From Leptasterias polaris (Eukaryota; Echinodermata; Asteroidea; Forcipulatida; Asteriidae): a stretch of DNA of 64,000 nucleotides. The stretch's first letter is position 1, and every line of letters begins with the position of its first letter. Shown here one piece after another: positions 23,901 to 38,600 of the stretch. Made by a program: the position numbers and the translations under genes. The notes beneath the pieces were generated by a model. That model did no database searches, was not told where the DNA came from, and was given only the letters and a program-made list of their open reading frames with translations. The stretch spans positions 4,222,501 through 4,286,500 of the forward strand of contig JAZGTN010000046.1 of the NCBI GenBank assembly GCA_037783415.1, written 5' to 3'.

Positions 23901-26900
23901 AGTTGTCCCTCCAACCGAGGAATAAACACTCCACACCCATGTCACACGTGCACACAGACCGCCGGGTCAGAGCGCTTGCCAACGGCCGGCCAGCAGCACG
24001 CACTCTCACCCGGTGTGTAAATACCGGCAATCGTGGACCCTCCTTTGTTCAACTCTTTGTGATAGCAACCGTGGACCACAATGCTTTCCTTTGTGATAGC
24101 AACCGTGGACCTATTGTCCCTTTTGTTATAGGTCCACGGTTTGAATGTGGATACCTACCCACACACACGTGTGTGTGGACATACATGTACATCAAATGTA
24201 CGTGTACATGCACCATGTTTTTCATTGTGACCTGCCACTGACCGTTTTTCTCATTTTTTGAGCCTTGTTTTTGTGCGTACATGCACAATGTAAGTTTCAT
24301 TTCTTGTTTCTTTCTACTCTTCTGGTTTGATACTAAACTAAATTCATGCACTGTCCTGGGTTGGGGGTAAATTAAAAGACACGAAATCAGCAATTTATTT
24401 TTGTGTTCCGTTTTGCTGAGTTCGGGCATGCAATTTCAGCTCACGTTGTTGTTCATGAATGCATCATCATGCTTGCCGCTAGGAACCAATTACATTTCGT
24501 TAGTTACATCATGTGATTGGTTTTGTGTAACATGATTGGTTGATTTCGCAAGGTAAATACTTTGGCTATTTGGGGGATTTTTGTTTGTGTGTGGTTAAAA
24601 CAAAACTTTTGCTCATTAAAGGCACTGAACACGTTTTGTAATTGTCAAAGACCAGTATTCTCACTTGGTGTAGCCCAACATGCATAAAATAACAAGCCTG
24701 TGAAAATTTGGGCTCAATTGGTCATTGAAGTTGCAAGAAAATGATGAAAGAAAAAACACCCTTGTTGTACAAATTAGTGTGCTTTCAGGGCTTCAGGCCT
24801 GAAGTCTTTTTCAGATTCAAATATTTTAGTGAGAAAAACCTCTTTCTCAAAAACTACGTTACATGTACTTCAGAGGGAGTCGTTTCTCGCAATGTTTTAT
24901 ACTATCAACAGCTCTCCGTTGCTCGTTACCAAGTAAGTTTTTATGCTAATATATAGTTTGAGTAATTACCAAACGTGTACAGTGCCTTTAACTCATATTG
25001 TTGTCTTCATGTTTCATGTGGAATAAATTTGTTTTATTATCGAAATTGCTTCAGTTACATGTAAAAACAACCTCTTCCTACACGCTACAGATGTGAAAGG
25101 ATGGGTTCATTTATGACACAAGCGCCAGTAAAAATGTTGTGTTCAATTTTTGCTCTTGGCTGTGCTCAAAATGTCTTTGTTTATTAATTAGCTACAAGTA
25201 ATTAACTTCTATATTCTTACATACTGTGCAATGCCGAATATTCATTGTGTCAATAGGACTTATTCAGCTGCAAATGCTGACATACATGTAAAGAGTAAAG
25301 ACACTACAAATTGTTTTGGTTTAAAACGTCTAGCTCTTTGAGTATGCCAGTTTTGAATATTAATTAGGCATTTTTGTTCAATTTGCATACATAATTAGCA
25401 CAATATGAGCCAGTTTGAAATAATTATTGGTGGAATTCTTTAAATCACCAGAGGAAGACACCATCCAAATTTCAAGACAGTATCTCATTCCCCTTTTAAG
25501 TTATGGCAATTTTGCATATTAAGTAGGTCGGATTTGCATAATTTGAACTAAAATATCAACAATTTTGAATTTAAGTATGTTTTTGTGGTCCTATATCTCA
25601 CAAAATATGTATCCAGTGACTGTGTAATTTTGTATAGGTGGAAAACTCACTAGAATCTTTCATTTCTGTAAGAAGAAGAAGAAAGGAAGCATTACTTTTA
25701 AAGTTATTGACAAGTTCAAAAGGTACAATTTGAGAAAATTGCTGATAAATTGAGTTCTAAAATGTAGATTTTGTTCAAAAATGAACAACGGGGCAATTTA
25801 AAAGTTCCATTTCTAAAGAAATTGAATTTCTGGCTAGCATTTTCTTCAACAAGTTGCGTACATCCTTAAGGGATTGTTCAAAAGTACCAATTGCCATGGT
25901 TTGGAATATACAGTGTCACAAAAGTTGTAATTTATCACTTTTGACTAAAATCAAGATTTTTGTCCAAAAATAGTCACTATTTTGCACTTTTTCTTTGACC
26001 ATAACTCAAAAACGGCGCATCAAAATTAAATGAACCCGCACATTTTTTGAAAGCACCCCTTGAGATCTATCAAATTGTACCTGTTTTAAGGCCAAATGAC
26101 AAACTTTAAAAAATTTGTTGTCAGGCCTAGTTATATTAGGGCCAAGTTTACAGTGGGATGTCTTGTGTGTTTGCCCTTAAATTAGGGCTATGTAAAGTAG
26201 TCACACAAACAAGAGACCCCTTGCATATGACATCACAAGCCCAAAACAGTCCCCTCGCTGAGGTCAATGAAGGTCAATGAGGTCAATGAAGGTCAATGAG
26301 GTCAATGAAGAGCAATCATTGGCTGAGAGTCGTGTGCAGTGCGGACACGCATGCATATTTTCCACTGTTTGACATCAAAGAATGCGTCCAATGCAAGGGG
26401 TCTATAATAATAATAATAATAATAGTGGCTTCTTATGTAGTGCTCAGGGCTCATGGCGCTTCAACATTATTATCCCTGGTCACTGGGACATTTTTTATTT
26501 CATTCTTTAAACCATCTCAGCTCCCTGGGGAGTATACAGCCTGTGCTGCCAAATATGTAGCGCACCAAGCTAAATCAATCACAAGAGCAAGAGAATTTTT
26601 AGTGGTGGGTGTGACTTCACTGACTTGGACCTGTAAATCCCAATCCTGACTGCTACACTAGCGCTAGCTCACGATCACACACGTAACACGTGCGTATCAT
26701 GCATGAGTAAGGCCAACAAAAACAAGGCTCCAACTCAATCAATAAAAATTTTATAATTTTATAGTAACATTATCAAATAAATTTGACAATGGACAAAGTA
26801 TATATATATATATTTTATTGTACTCAAATTTATTTATTCTGGAAAATATAATTGTTTTTATTTACGCTAGTGAAATAAACATTTTCTAGAATTAGTGATC

Positions 26901-29900
26901 GAACGAGCCTGTGCCGCTACCTCTATGTGTATAACATATACATCGGTAAATTCAATATGGCAGCTTCCATGAAACGTAACATTAGACAACAACACGCGGC
27001 AAAACGGAAAAATTATTTATTTTTTCTCAAATTGAAAACATGTTCCCTGTACAATTGCAATTTAAACAAGAATTAAGATGGAAATATGAATGTAAGTACT
27101 ATTTTTCATCACAAATAGTTACGTTTACAGCAGTTTTTTATGTGAAATTAGTGCCGGTCGGAAGCAGTGTTTTTCATCAGAAGTGGTGGGCGGAAATCCT
27201 CGGTGCCGGTCGGGCCCGCCCGGTGCCGACCACCGTAGCTAGAACGCTGCGGTGCTCTTATTTGCTCGGCCACGATTAATTAGTACATTGTGATTCACCT
27301 TTTCATCTTTTTTTTAAATATTTTTTTTGCAGGTGCAAACTTTTAACTTAGAAGCCAATCCAGAGACGGTAGATGAGCTGACAGATGGGGTCGCTCTAAG
27401 TCAGATTCTGTGTCAAATGTAAGTTTGATTATTCTGCATACATGTTCAGTAATAATGTTGGAGAGATTGAATAAGTAGTCTTTATAATGCATGGTTGTGG
27501 CCAAGGACCAGTGCTCGTTTTCACAAAGAGCTAAGACTGATCTTAAGTACAAACCAATCTTAACTGCTAAGCAAAGTGTGAAGTCACAATACAAATTACC
27601 ATGGGAACACTGACAACTCATTATAAGATAAGTCTTAGTGCTTTTGTGAAATCAACCCCATGGGTCTCAGCGTAGTTTGAAAGATATGGCTGTCCACAGA
27701 TTTCTTTCCTGAAAAGTTCAAAGCTCTTCTGTGGGTAGTCAAACTCAACGTCCCTTGAAAACTCTATTGGAAATGGCACATTCTGTACAACTTGTTTTAT
27801 TCAATTCTCTTTTTACAAAACATTGATGAGGTCAACTCTTCAAGTTTTACTGATGCTTCACTGTTCGTTAGGGACTTAAAGGCACTGGACACGTTTGGTA
27901 ATTACTCAAAATATATATTAGCATAAAAACTTACTTGGTAACGAGCAATGGAGAGCTGTTGATAGTATAAAACATTGTGAGAAACCACTCCCTCTGAAGT
28001 AACGTAGTTTTTGAGAAAGAGGTAATTTCTCACTACAATATTTGAATCTAAAAACGACTTCAGGCCTGAAGCCCTTTTCAGGCATCTGAAAGCACATAAA
28101 TTTGTGCAGCAAGGGTGTTTTTTCTTTCACTATTTTCTTGCAACTTCGATGATCAATTGAGCCCAAATTTTCACAGGTATTTTATGCATATATGTTGGGG
28201 TACACCAAGTGAGAATACTGGTCTTTGACAATTACCAAACGTGTCCAGTGCCTTTAAAGCTTTTACATGAAGTAAGTGAGATGGATGTAATGTATGTATA
28301 ACTTACAATCAAACTAACACTGCCCCCATGTTTGATGGAGTCTATTTAAAGATTAACAAACATATTTATAACTCGGTAGTTGGAGTTGTACACTGCTGAT
28401 ACCTAGAGGCATTTAGCCTTCAAGTATCCTTGAAGGCTAAGTATTCAGAAGTCAGAACCCTCATTCTGGAATCTATCCCTACTAATGATTTACTATAGAT
28501 CGTGACCTTCAAAATGGGAAGCAATTCACACCTATACAATGTCCTAGACAACCACCTCAGTGGAGGAGACAGCTGCACAATAGAGCAATTGTGACTTATT
28601 TATAGTTGATGGCACATGTAGGTTATTGAGCCTACCCTTTACATCCATGGTTGGGTGGCTACATGACCAGAGCAAGATCGGGTCCTTTGGAATCAGTCCA
28701 CATCTTTTCTGATGAGTGTAAACTTTGAGGTCATGTGTTCTGAGGCATTCATGTAATGCATAGTGTGTACAATCATGGAGGAAGGAATTCCCCTCCACGG
28801 TACAATGCAGTCAAATTTGAAACAAAGCTTGAAATACATCAAACTACAATGTTATGTAGACATGGTCAAGCCAGGGGCCAATTTCATAGAGCTGCTTAAC
28901 AGTAAGCACATTTTCGTGCTAACTGTAGCAGACAAATTTGCTTAAACATAAGTGTATTTCATAGGTAAGCAAGAAAATAAGGCAGCTACAGTTGTACATA
29001 CTGTATGTACATGTACCAGGATGTTTACCTTGCATGTTCACAATGGATTTGCATTGTTACGTCATTCATTTTCATGCAGTAAGCACCGGAAGGTTAGCAT
29101 GCCTTTTCTTGTGCTTACGGTTAGCAGCGCTATGAAATAGAAACTCGTACAGAAGCACAGAATCGGCCGTTAAGCAGCTCTACGAAGTTGGGCCCTGATC
29201 ACCTGGTCATGCCTTGCAGGCCCTTGAAATGTTCCAATACCTACATGTAGGCCTACCTGTAAACTACCCATTCGGGTCGGGTAAGTTACCTGGGAGGGAA
29301 ACTTCCTGGGCTGTTCGCATTGGACTTAAAATGGTCAAGTTACCCATTTGCTCGGTTAGTTTACCCAAAATAAGTCCAATGCGAACACGGCTTAAGACGT
29401 CTTATTTTATTGGTATTAATGTGTACTTCATTACTCAACAGAATTGAAAGGTTTTATCTAACTCAAAGTCAACAACTGAACATTTGTAGTTTGTTTCTGT
29501 TCAAGATATTGCACAGTGAGATATTATTCAATTAAAAAAAAACCAATACTGCCAGACTTATCCGTTCATGAGTTTTCTAGCCCGATGTCAACATCTAGGG
29601 CCTAATTCAAGCCATGCATCACCAAGGAAAAGCTTTTGAATAAAGAATACACTTCCAGATTGTTGTTTAACATCTCCATATTTCCTGATTTGGTACTTGA
29701 CACAGGAATTTAACCAAAACTCAAGGAGAACCTTCAAATAAATAAATTCACCACAGCATTTTAATTTCATAATTTATAATGGAAGTGCCACTCGGAGTGG
29801 CCTTGTGTTGTCAGGAATCAAATTCGTTGTCTGTGCCATGCCTGTGTGAAAGTGCACTGGCTACTTTTCGTGTATATAGGTAACGGGCAGTGTATCACTT

Positions 29901-32666
29901 AAAGTTGACATGGATACAGTGCATTGTTCTGAACTTAATGGCCTAAGTTGAGTAGGCTGAAGGGAAGTACCGGGTCAGTCATAACAAAGCCAAGGATGTG
30001 TGATAGCTATGACGGTGGTGCAAATTGTGAAAGTCAATACACATTGTGTCCTGCAACTTCGATTGAAACAAAAACTAGCATTGCAAGAAGTTTCAGGGGC
30101 AGGGGTTCTCCCTAGGTTTTGATGAAATACTGTGGGAGAATCTTCAACCTAACGGGCCAATGCTAAGAAGGGGAAACGTTTTGTTAAATTCATGAGCAAA
30201 AGTTCATTTGCTAGAACTTTAGACTCAGTAACATTTTAAAAAACAACAATCTATCAGTGTTCTCCAACTTTGAAAAAAAAAGGTTAACGCTTGGGGGGGG
30301 GGGACCAATGCGAGCATGAACTCTCAATGAAATCCATTAACTTGAAAAAAGTGGTGAAAAAAAAAAATGTGGCGGATGGATTTTAAACCTTGGCGGTGAC
30401 TTCTTAAACATGGTTGGTGCCGCAGAAAGCTTGGTGGTGTGCCAAGTTTGTTTTACATGTTGGAGATTACTTATGTTTTAAAAAGAAAAGCTTGTTCATG
30501 ACTTTCACAAAATGTTTCCTTTAACCTTGGACTTGGCTCGTTAACTTCCTTTGTGTTGAGTTTCACATGCAGTGATTTATACCAGTAACTGATTTATTTT
30601 CCTCTTTTATTTTTTGTTCTTGCAGAGCGCCAAATTTTTTCAATGCAGGATGGTATGGGAGGATAAAAAAGGAAGTTGGGGATAACTGGAGAATACGAGT
30701 CAGTAACCTCAAGAAGGTCTTGGAAGGCGTTTTAGACTTCTACAACGATGTAAGAATCTTGGTCTTTATTTTTTTGAAAGAGTTGAAAGTTCAGGCCTGA
30801 TGCTTCACAGAGGCAATGGTGGCAATTGCCTCCGTTGCCCCTGGTCATTGCCTTGGTGCCCCTTCTAATGTTTTTGTAGAAATTTACAATTTCCTCAAGG
30901 AGAAAACGCCTTGGTGCTGTTGACCTTTCAAAATGGAAGCACCAGTGCCCAATGTCATAGAGCTGCTTAAGCAGAAAATGTTGCTTAACAGTTGTCTGCT
31001 ATGCAGAAATGAGCAGGATACCAGTCGCAAATTGTACATGAGACATGGTAGTTTGGCTGGTAACCTTATTCTGGTTAGCGAAACTTATCAGGATTTTTCC
31101 TAGGATGTGTTCAACTTTGGCAAAATTCTACCATTTAAAAACTGTTCACCACGCTAATATTTTGTAGCGCACTGTATTCAAAAGCTGTATCTCGTCTGCG
31201 TCAACTCGTCAGACCAATCATTGGGCAGTATCTTTAATGAGCATTCTGTGTTCTGGTTTATGTTTTGTCGTCTGCTCTTCAAAATTATTACCAAATACAA
31301 GCGCAATTTTTAAAGCCTGATTGTGCTTCTTCAAAAATTGTAATATTTGTAATTGTATCGACCAAGCATTACGACTAGTTGATTTAAAAAAAACAAAAAA
31401 CTACTTCTTTACGGACGTACATTTGCAATTCCAGTGAAATGCATAGAGAAGAAATATTTAAATAAAATGAAGTCCATTTACATGTGTAAAAGGTTAAAGG
31501 TATTATACAGGATTGGCAGAGCTGACAAAATAATCACAGACAGTGTTCATGTTTTGTGTAATCAACCACATACATGAAATAACAAACCTGTGAAAATTTG
31601 AGCTCAATTGGTCATCGAGGTCACGAGAAAATAGTGAAAAGAGACCTTATGTGTTTTCTGTTTTTCAAACATCGAGTTTATTATCGCGCGTGATAAAAAC
31701 TATTGTTTTACTCATTTCTCAGAAACGATAGCATTTTAGGCAGAAATATTTTAAGGAACCCTTTCTACCATTACTTACTTTAAATCATGTAAGTTATGTG
31801 TGAATCTGTGAACATTTGTGTTTTTCGATCTTACCAATAGTGTACAGGGCCTTTAAGAAATAACCCGCAATCAACCTGTGGAAGACCTGATGGAAAACTC
31901 CATCCTGTAACCTCCCTCACCTCATATAGTCCAAACATACCCTTCCTGTAGCATTGGGGGACATCTCCCGTGGCCAATAAAAACATTTCCTGTGTGGCCG
32001 ATACTCCCACAGTACAAATATACACAATACCGTCAAAATATTCCAACCTTCCAGAATAGCAGAGGAGCTTATAGTAACAGGATATTGGATTAAAGGTTGT
32101 ATCAGCGTAGATCCAAAATAACCCCAATCCTATCATGTCTGGTTTATACTTGGGCTGACAGGGCTGTCATCTACTAGTCATGTGTCAATGTTTTTTTTCA
32201 CCTGTTGTGTTTACGCTTCTTGGACTGTCAAGCACAGCGTTTTATTTACTCTGTCTTTCCAATTATTCCTCGCTTTGAAAGAACCTACATGTAGTCATTA
32301 ATTTGAGAAACATGGTTACATCGGGGTGTTGTGGCCGAGTGGATAAGAACACCGAACTCAAGCTCTGGTGTTTCTGTTCAGCAGAGTGTGGGTTCGAGTC
32401 CCGGTCGTGACACTTGTGTCCCTGAGCAAGACACTTAACTATAATTGCTTCTCTCCACCCAGGGGTAATATGGGTACCTGTGAGGGCAGAGATGGTTCTT
32501 GTGCTTGATTTAGCTTAGTAGCGCATATATTGCAGCACAGGCTGTATACTCCCCAGGGAGCTGAGATGGTTTAAGGAATGAAATAAATGGCCCAGTGACC
32601 AGGGGTAATAATGTTGGAAGCGCTTTGGGACGCCCTTCGGGTGTGAAAAGCGCTATATAAAAATTG

Positions 32667-32698
<32 letters not shown>

Positions 32699-35600
32699 AT
32701 TTGTGTAGATTGAAAGGAAATAATTACACTGTGTAGGTGGTCTTACAATGTATATAAAAAGTGATCATACTGGTACCAAGTCAAAGCTGTTTTAAGCAGA
32801 AAATATTATAATGCTTCGTGTGCAGAAATTAACAGAGACCATACAGAAGTTGCAACTGGGTGCCTGTGCAATGTACACCAAATATGCCTTATGGAATTTT
32901 GGTTGGTAAACTGTTTGTTGCTGAGCAATGTTTTTTATTTTTAGAAGCTCTATAATTAGTGGTAGGTTGGGATCAATGTTACAACCTCTTTCCCACCGTA
33001 CATGTAGGTCTGTAGCCAGCCTCTGTCTTATCTACAGTTATGTTCATGGTAAATAAGCCACCAGCAGGTCTCAAACTTCAACATTTTTAGGGCAGCCAAT
33101 TTGGCCTTGGAGCAAGCCAACTTATGGAGGGCACCAAGGCCAGTAGATTGGGCACCAAGGCCAAAAATGCAATTTTAAAAAAGGCACGAAGGCCATCAAT
33201 AAATAATTAGTTGTAAATCAAAATAACACTGTAATGCATTAGTTACCCTAAAAGTCTTTACACAAAATTAAAAAAATATAAATTGGAAAATTGGCCAGAG
33301 GTTCCCCTATGGGTGGTTAACCCGATGAAACAATTTGCATGAATAAAATATGGATAAATCACATCTTATTCATAAACAAACTGTAAGCCACCAGATGTCA
33401 ACACACTTTCCAGGTTAAAAAGAAAACAACATCCACTCCTAAAGCCCGTTTCACACGAGCTTTCTAAACCATGGTCGTTGGGAACGAAATCGCATTCCCG
33501 TTATAATGTAGCAAATTTGCGTCGTGTGAAATGAATCCGTGTGCTGAAATCGCCGGGGACCCGCGTAATAAACAACCGGGATCAAGACCTCCTCCAAAAA
33601 TCGCATTCCTGTTTAGAATCGCCGAGATCACTCGTGTGAAACGACGCACGGCTGATTACCAAGGTCCCAGGTCATAGAACAACGACCACGCATGCGCGCG
33701 GGCGGTGGAAGGTCGTTTGTTTGTTCGAGTATCTTAGTAACCTCACTGTATCAAAATGGCGTCGGTGGAAGAAATGTTCGTGTTGCAAATTCTGTTTAGT
33801 TACCTTCATCCCCTGAGCAAAAAACGTTCGACCAAGAAAGCATTGGATACCAATGATGTCTGTCCGTAGAAGAAGACGGTCTCGGCTATTTGCACTATTG
33901 GATAGGTCCGCCAAAATGCTCTCAGATACGTCCATCTTCTAATCTTCGGAGTGCTAAAACAGTGCTAGGTTATGTTGTTGTTTTGTGAGACGCTGAGAAA
34001 GCAGATAATGGCGGGCAACCAGAAAGCGTTCGATGGTAACCTAAACGCAGTTACGTTGCATTACGCGGTACACCGACAGAACACCAGTGAACTGATAAAT
34101 GAACAATTTTGACCTTTGACCCAACACGTAGCGATCTCACGAAAACAAGGGACGTTGGGAACGCGATGTGTGAGATCGTGTGTATGTTTGTCATGAAATC
34201 GCAAAAAACCTTTGGGACAGACAACTGGCGCCCACAACAAGGGACATTGGTCTTCGGCTCTAGTGTGAAAAGGGCTTATGAGTCACAAAACCACAAAGAC
34301 ACTGCACACATGTGGCTAGTCTTTTGAGTGAAGCAAGAGTATTACAAACTAAAACAATTGTATAACAATCTGTAGAGGATTAACCACAGAGACACCACAC
34401 AGGCACACAGGCACACAGGCAGCTTGTCTTTTAAGTGAAACAAGAGTACCAATTGTATAACAAACTGTAGAGGATTAAGATAAGAGTAATTGGGTCTCAA
34501 TAGGAGTGTCAATCATTCTCCCAGGTGAGGCCTGGATAGTGTCTGGGGCCAACATTAAATAAAGAAAAGGATCTCCAACTGTCGGCTTCGTCTGTGTAGA
34601 AAAGTGTGTTTTTTCGTAATCATTGACAACTGTGTAAAAAATATTCCGAAAAATCGCGGAAGCTGGTGCTTCTGAACAACACTGACAATGTATCTAACTT
34701 CTATTAAAAAGGGCACCACGGCCAACAGGGATTAAGGGCACGGCAATTATGGCTCTGAAGAAGGTGATTTTTGGAGGGGCACACCGGCCAGTAACAAGGG
34801 CATGGCCGCCGTCGTGGCCGCTAGGAAGTTTGAGGCCTGCACCAGTGTGTCTGACCTGGTTCCTCCTATCAGGATGTTTGAGCGTGAAGCCAGGCTTTCT
34901 GCTTCTTCTTCCCCATACACTCTTGCTTTGCTGAGATGTAGAACAGCTTTATTCCATGTACTGCATCTCTTTGGAACTCCTTCCTTGCCTGGTGCATGTT
35001 TCCCTCCATCCTACAATCTAGACTATTTTAAGAGGAATATCAATTCCTACCTTCAGCTCCCCTGAGTTAATTTTATCTTAGATATTTTCTTCTTGTAGCC
35101 CCTTGCCAAGAGTGGCTTTTAGCTTTGTCCGGACAAACTTGCAAAGCAAAAACAAAGGGGGAAAAAAAAGTTTGCACAAAAGTACATGTTGTAGTAAGTG
35201 TTGTTTGCTTTTTTTTTCTATTAAGGTTTTGGGGCAACAGATTCGAGATTTCAAGCATCCTGATGTCTCGAAGATCGCTGAAAGGCGTGACCTTGCAGAG
35301 CTGGGTCGATTACTGCAGTTGGTGCTTGGGTGTGCCGTGAACTGCGCACACAAAGAAGGTTGGTATTTAAAGGTGCTGCATACGTTTGGTAATTGGAGCT
35401 TACTGATTGTGTTAATCCTATATAAATGTAGGTACATACAATAAAACTAACCTGTGAAAATTTCACTTCAAAAGGTGGTCGCGTTTTTGAGATATCACCG
35501 AAAAACTGGAGCGAATATTCCCCATAGGAATACACAGTCTGAGAAGCGTATGGGGAATAAAAAGTGATATATTTTTCCATAACCGTAGTACTTCGAAGTT

Positions 35601-38600
35601 AAAGGTTTCTCAAAATTCATTATACTACCCAAAGCTGCTGTACTTCTTACCAAGTAAGGTTTTTTGCCATTAACTTTCAGAGTCATTACCAAACGTATAC
35701 AGACCCTTTAAATTGATTATTAGGTCATTAATAATGTTTATTTATTCACCGGAAAGTTCAATTATGTAAGCACTAACGATCTTGAATCTTAAAGGGTTTG
35801 TTTAATGGTTTTGCTTTAATTTCAACTTACTTATTGCCATATAATCAGACAACTAAGCATGAGTATGGGCGGCGGAACTGAGTGTGTGTGTTGGGGGTGG
35901 GGGGAGCCAGTAAGCGGTTGCTTGAGTTTGGCAGACAGACAAACTTGGAACATAACAACAGACAAACAAGAAGTTTTAACAAAGCAATGAAACACTAACT
36001 ATGAAAAGCTAGGAAGTATCAATCAATCAATCAATCTTGCACCATATCCCGCAGGACGTTGGCTCCACAAATTTTCACTCTCCATTCTTGCCTATCTTGC
36101 CCTCGTCGGTGTTCGAGGTAGAAGGTGCTGTTACTAGTTAGCGATGATGTCGTTTTCCCATCTCCTCCTTGGCCTACCCCGTCTATTTTCCCCCAGTTAC
36201 TCTTTCAAATAGGCTGCATTTTGGGAGTCTGCTGTTTTCCATTCTCACTATGTGGCGACAAACCAGGCAAGTTGGATCTTGTGTGATGCGTGAGGTGATT
36301 AACTCTGGTGGGTCACCACCAGCTGATATTCTCCTACACACCTCTTCGTCTTGTACCCAAATGCTTAAGCCATAGCAAAATGAGCTTGATTCAGACCAGA
36401 CCTATGTTATTAGGATGGTTTACATGTAATAATAATAATAATATAGAGTATTTGTAATGCGTCAAATCCACCAATCCGCTCAAGGCACACGAGTAGTCCC
36501 CTTTCTAGTTTGGCATACTGAACATCACCTGGCAAGACAAGGTGCAGATGACTTTTTATTCTCTAATTAGCCCCTCAAATGATTTATATTATTTGAATTG
36601 AATTGTTCCCACCCCTATTACCCCACCTGCAATTAAATACATATTAATAAACAACAAAATAAGCAACAGATTTGGGGAACGCCGAACTTCGATGGCAAGC
36701 ATTGCCTTCAGACCTTCATTATCTCATCGGTCCTCCTGTCATTGTTAGGCGATCTTTTGATCGCGTGTCGTCGGACACCAGGAAAATTAGTCTTCTATTG
36801 ACGTTGATACTACCGTCCCATCGTGCAGCTGGTTCGTAAACTATGTGGAAGTATACCAGGCAAGCTTAAATCTGGAAAGAATTTGACAAGTATGCAGAAT
36901 TATTAAACTCATAGTTAATTCTAGGTAGATTTAACGTCCGTTCTGTTTGCTGCGAACTCGGTCAGTGATTTGAACTCGCCTGTTCAACCACACCTTATTC
37001 CACACTTCACTGGTGGTTCTATTTACATGCAAATCCTCGCTCTGGCTAAGCCAACGAAAATATATTGGCATTTCAGCCAATGCCATTACCAAAGCCACTA
37101 GTTCAGACCTAACCTGAAGTAAGATAATGCAGACAAATAATAAAGCAGGCTTGTGATTTCTCGAAGATTTTTCCTGATTTCAGGTTTTTTTTTTCAAACC
37201 TTGAGCCTTCTTGCAAGAAGTAAAGCTGTCGCCAAATAAAAGGGAGAAAGATATGGTCCACATTGTGTTCAAACCTGTAGTTTTGTGTTTCTGGTGATGC
37301 ATCCGAGTCTGTAAACCTCCTGAATTGTGAACGTATGGGAGGCTTAAGCAGAAAAAAATTGCTTAACAATTGTCTGCTAAGCAGAAATGAGCAGGATACC
37401 AGTCACAAATTATACATGTGACATGGTAGGTTGGCCGGTAACCTTATTCTGGTAAGCGAAATTTTGTTGTGCTTAGCTTCTTTTTGTGCTTAAGCAGCTC
37501 ATAGAGCTGCTTAAGCAGAAAATATTGCTTAACAGTTGTCTGCTAAGCAGAAATGAGCAGGATACCAGGCACAAATTGTACATGCGACATGGTAGTTTGG
37601 CTGGTAACCTTATTCTGGTAAGCGAAATTTTGTTGTGCTTAGCTACTTTTTGTGCTTAAGCAGCTCATAGAGCTGCTAAAGCAGAAAACATTGCTTAACA
37701 GTTGTCTGCTAAGCAGAAATGAGCAGGATACCAGTCACAAATTATACATGTGACATGGTAGGTTGGCCGGTAACCTTATTCTGGTAAGCGAAATTTTGTT
37801 GTGCTTAAGCAGCTCTATGAAATTGGGCTCAGGTCTGCAAGCTACTTTTCAGAATTGTTCACATTCCTCAAATCTCATCTCTGATAAAGAGATCTAATAA
37901 CTAGTTCTTATATAGCGCATTTCACAATAACGTCTCAATGCGCTTTACATTAGTGCCCTGGTCATTGGGCCAATAACATTCCTTTAATCTTTCTCAGCTC
38001 CCTGGGGAGTATACAGCCTTGGGTTTCCGTGGCGCTCCGAAGGCTTTTTCAAATACAATATCAACCTCTACCCTTGCAGGTACCCATTTATACCCCTGGG
38101 TGAAGAGAAGCAATTATTGCAAAGTGTCTTGCTCAAGGACACAAGCGTCATGACCGGGACTCAAACCCACACCCCGATGACTAAACCACCAGAACTTGAA
38201 TCCGATGCTCTTAACCACTCGGCCATGACACCCCATCTAAGTGTACAATCAAATGTTACTTATAAAATAAATGTGGGTTTTTTTTAGTTTGTTTTTTTTA
38301 AATATTTTTTGTAGAGTACATCAATGTGATCATGGGAATGGAGGAGTCCGTCCAGCACGCCGTCATGAATGCCATCCAGGAACTGATGTCAAAGGAAATG
38401 CCCTCCAGTGAACCACCTCCCGAGGCCTTCGCAGAGATAGAACGTCAGCTGAAGAGGACCATGGAGGACCTCCAGCACGCCTTGTTGGACAAGGAGGAGG
38501 TCATGCAGCGCTGTCATGAGCTCGATGTTCAGGTACTGTTTTACGTCGATTGGCAGAAGCTTTTTGAATCGATGAGAAGACTGGGGATTTTTTTGTTTTC

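Larger units (their letters stand above)
20914..27332 (+). other. HOOK intron 1
   Basis: A 6.4-kb intron with donor GTGAGT and acceptor TTTTTTTTGCAG. It contains the second foldback element, a SINE tail, a TTAA MITE and AT-rich sequence. Several short ORFs in it (for example at 21743-22108 and 22943-23320) fall in repeats or have no recognisable similarity. I see no gene in it. Confidence 0.85.

Noticed and set aside
27918..28166. 82-codon minus-strand ORF recurring at 9788-10027, 38685-38903 and 58277-58525
   Set aside because: It lies wholly within copies of one TTAA MITE and is interrupted or shifted in some copies, so it is repeat sequence.
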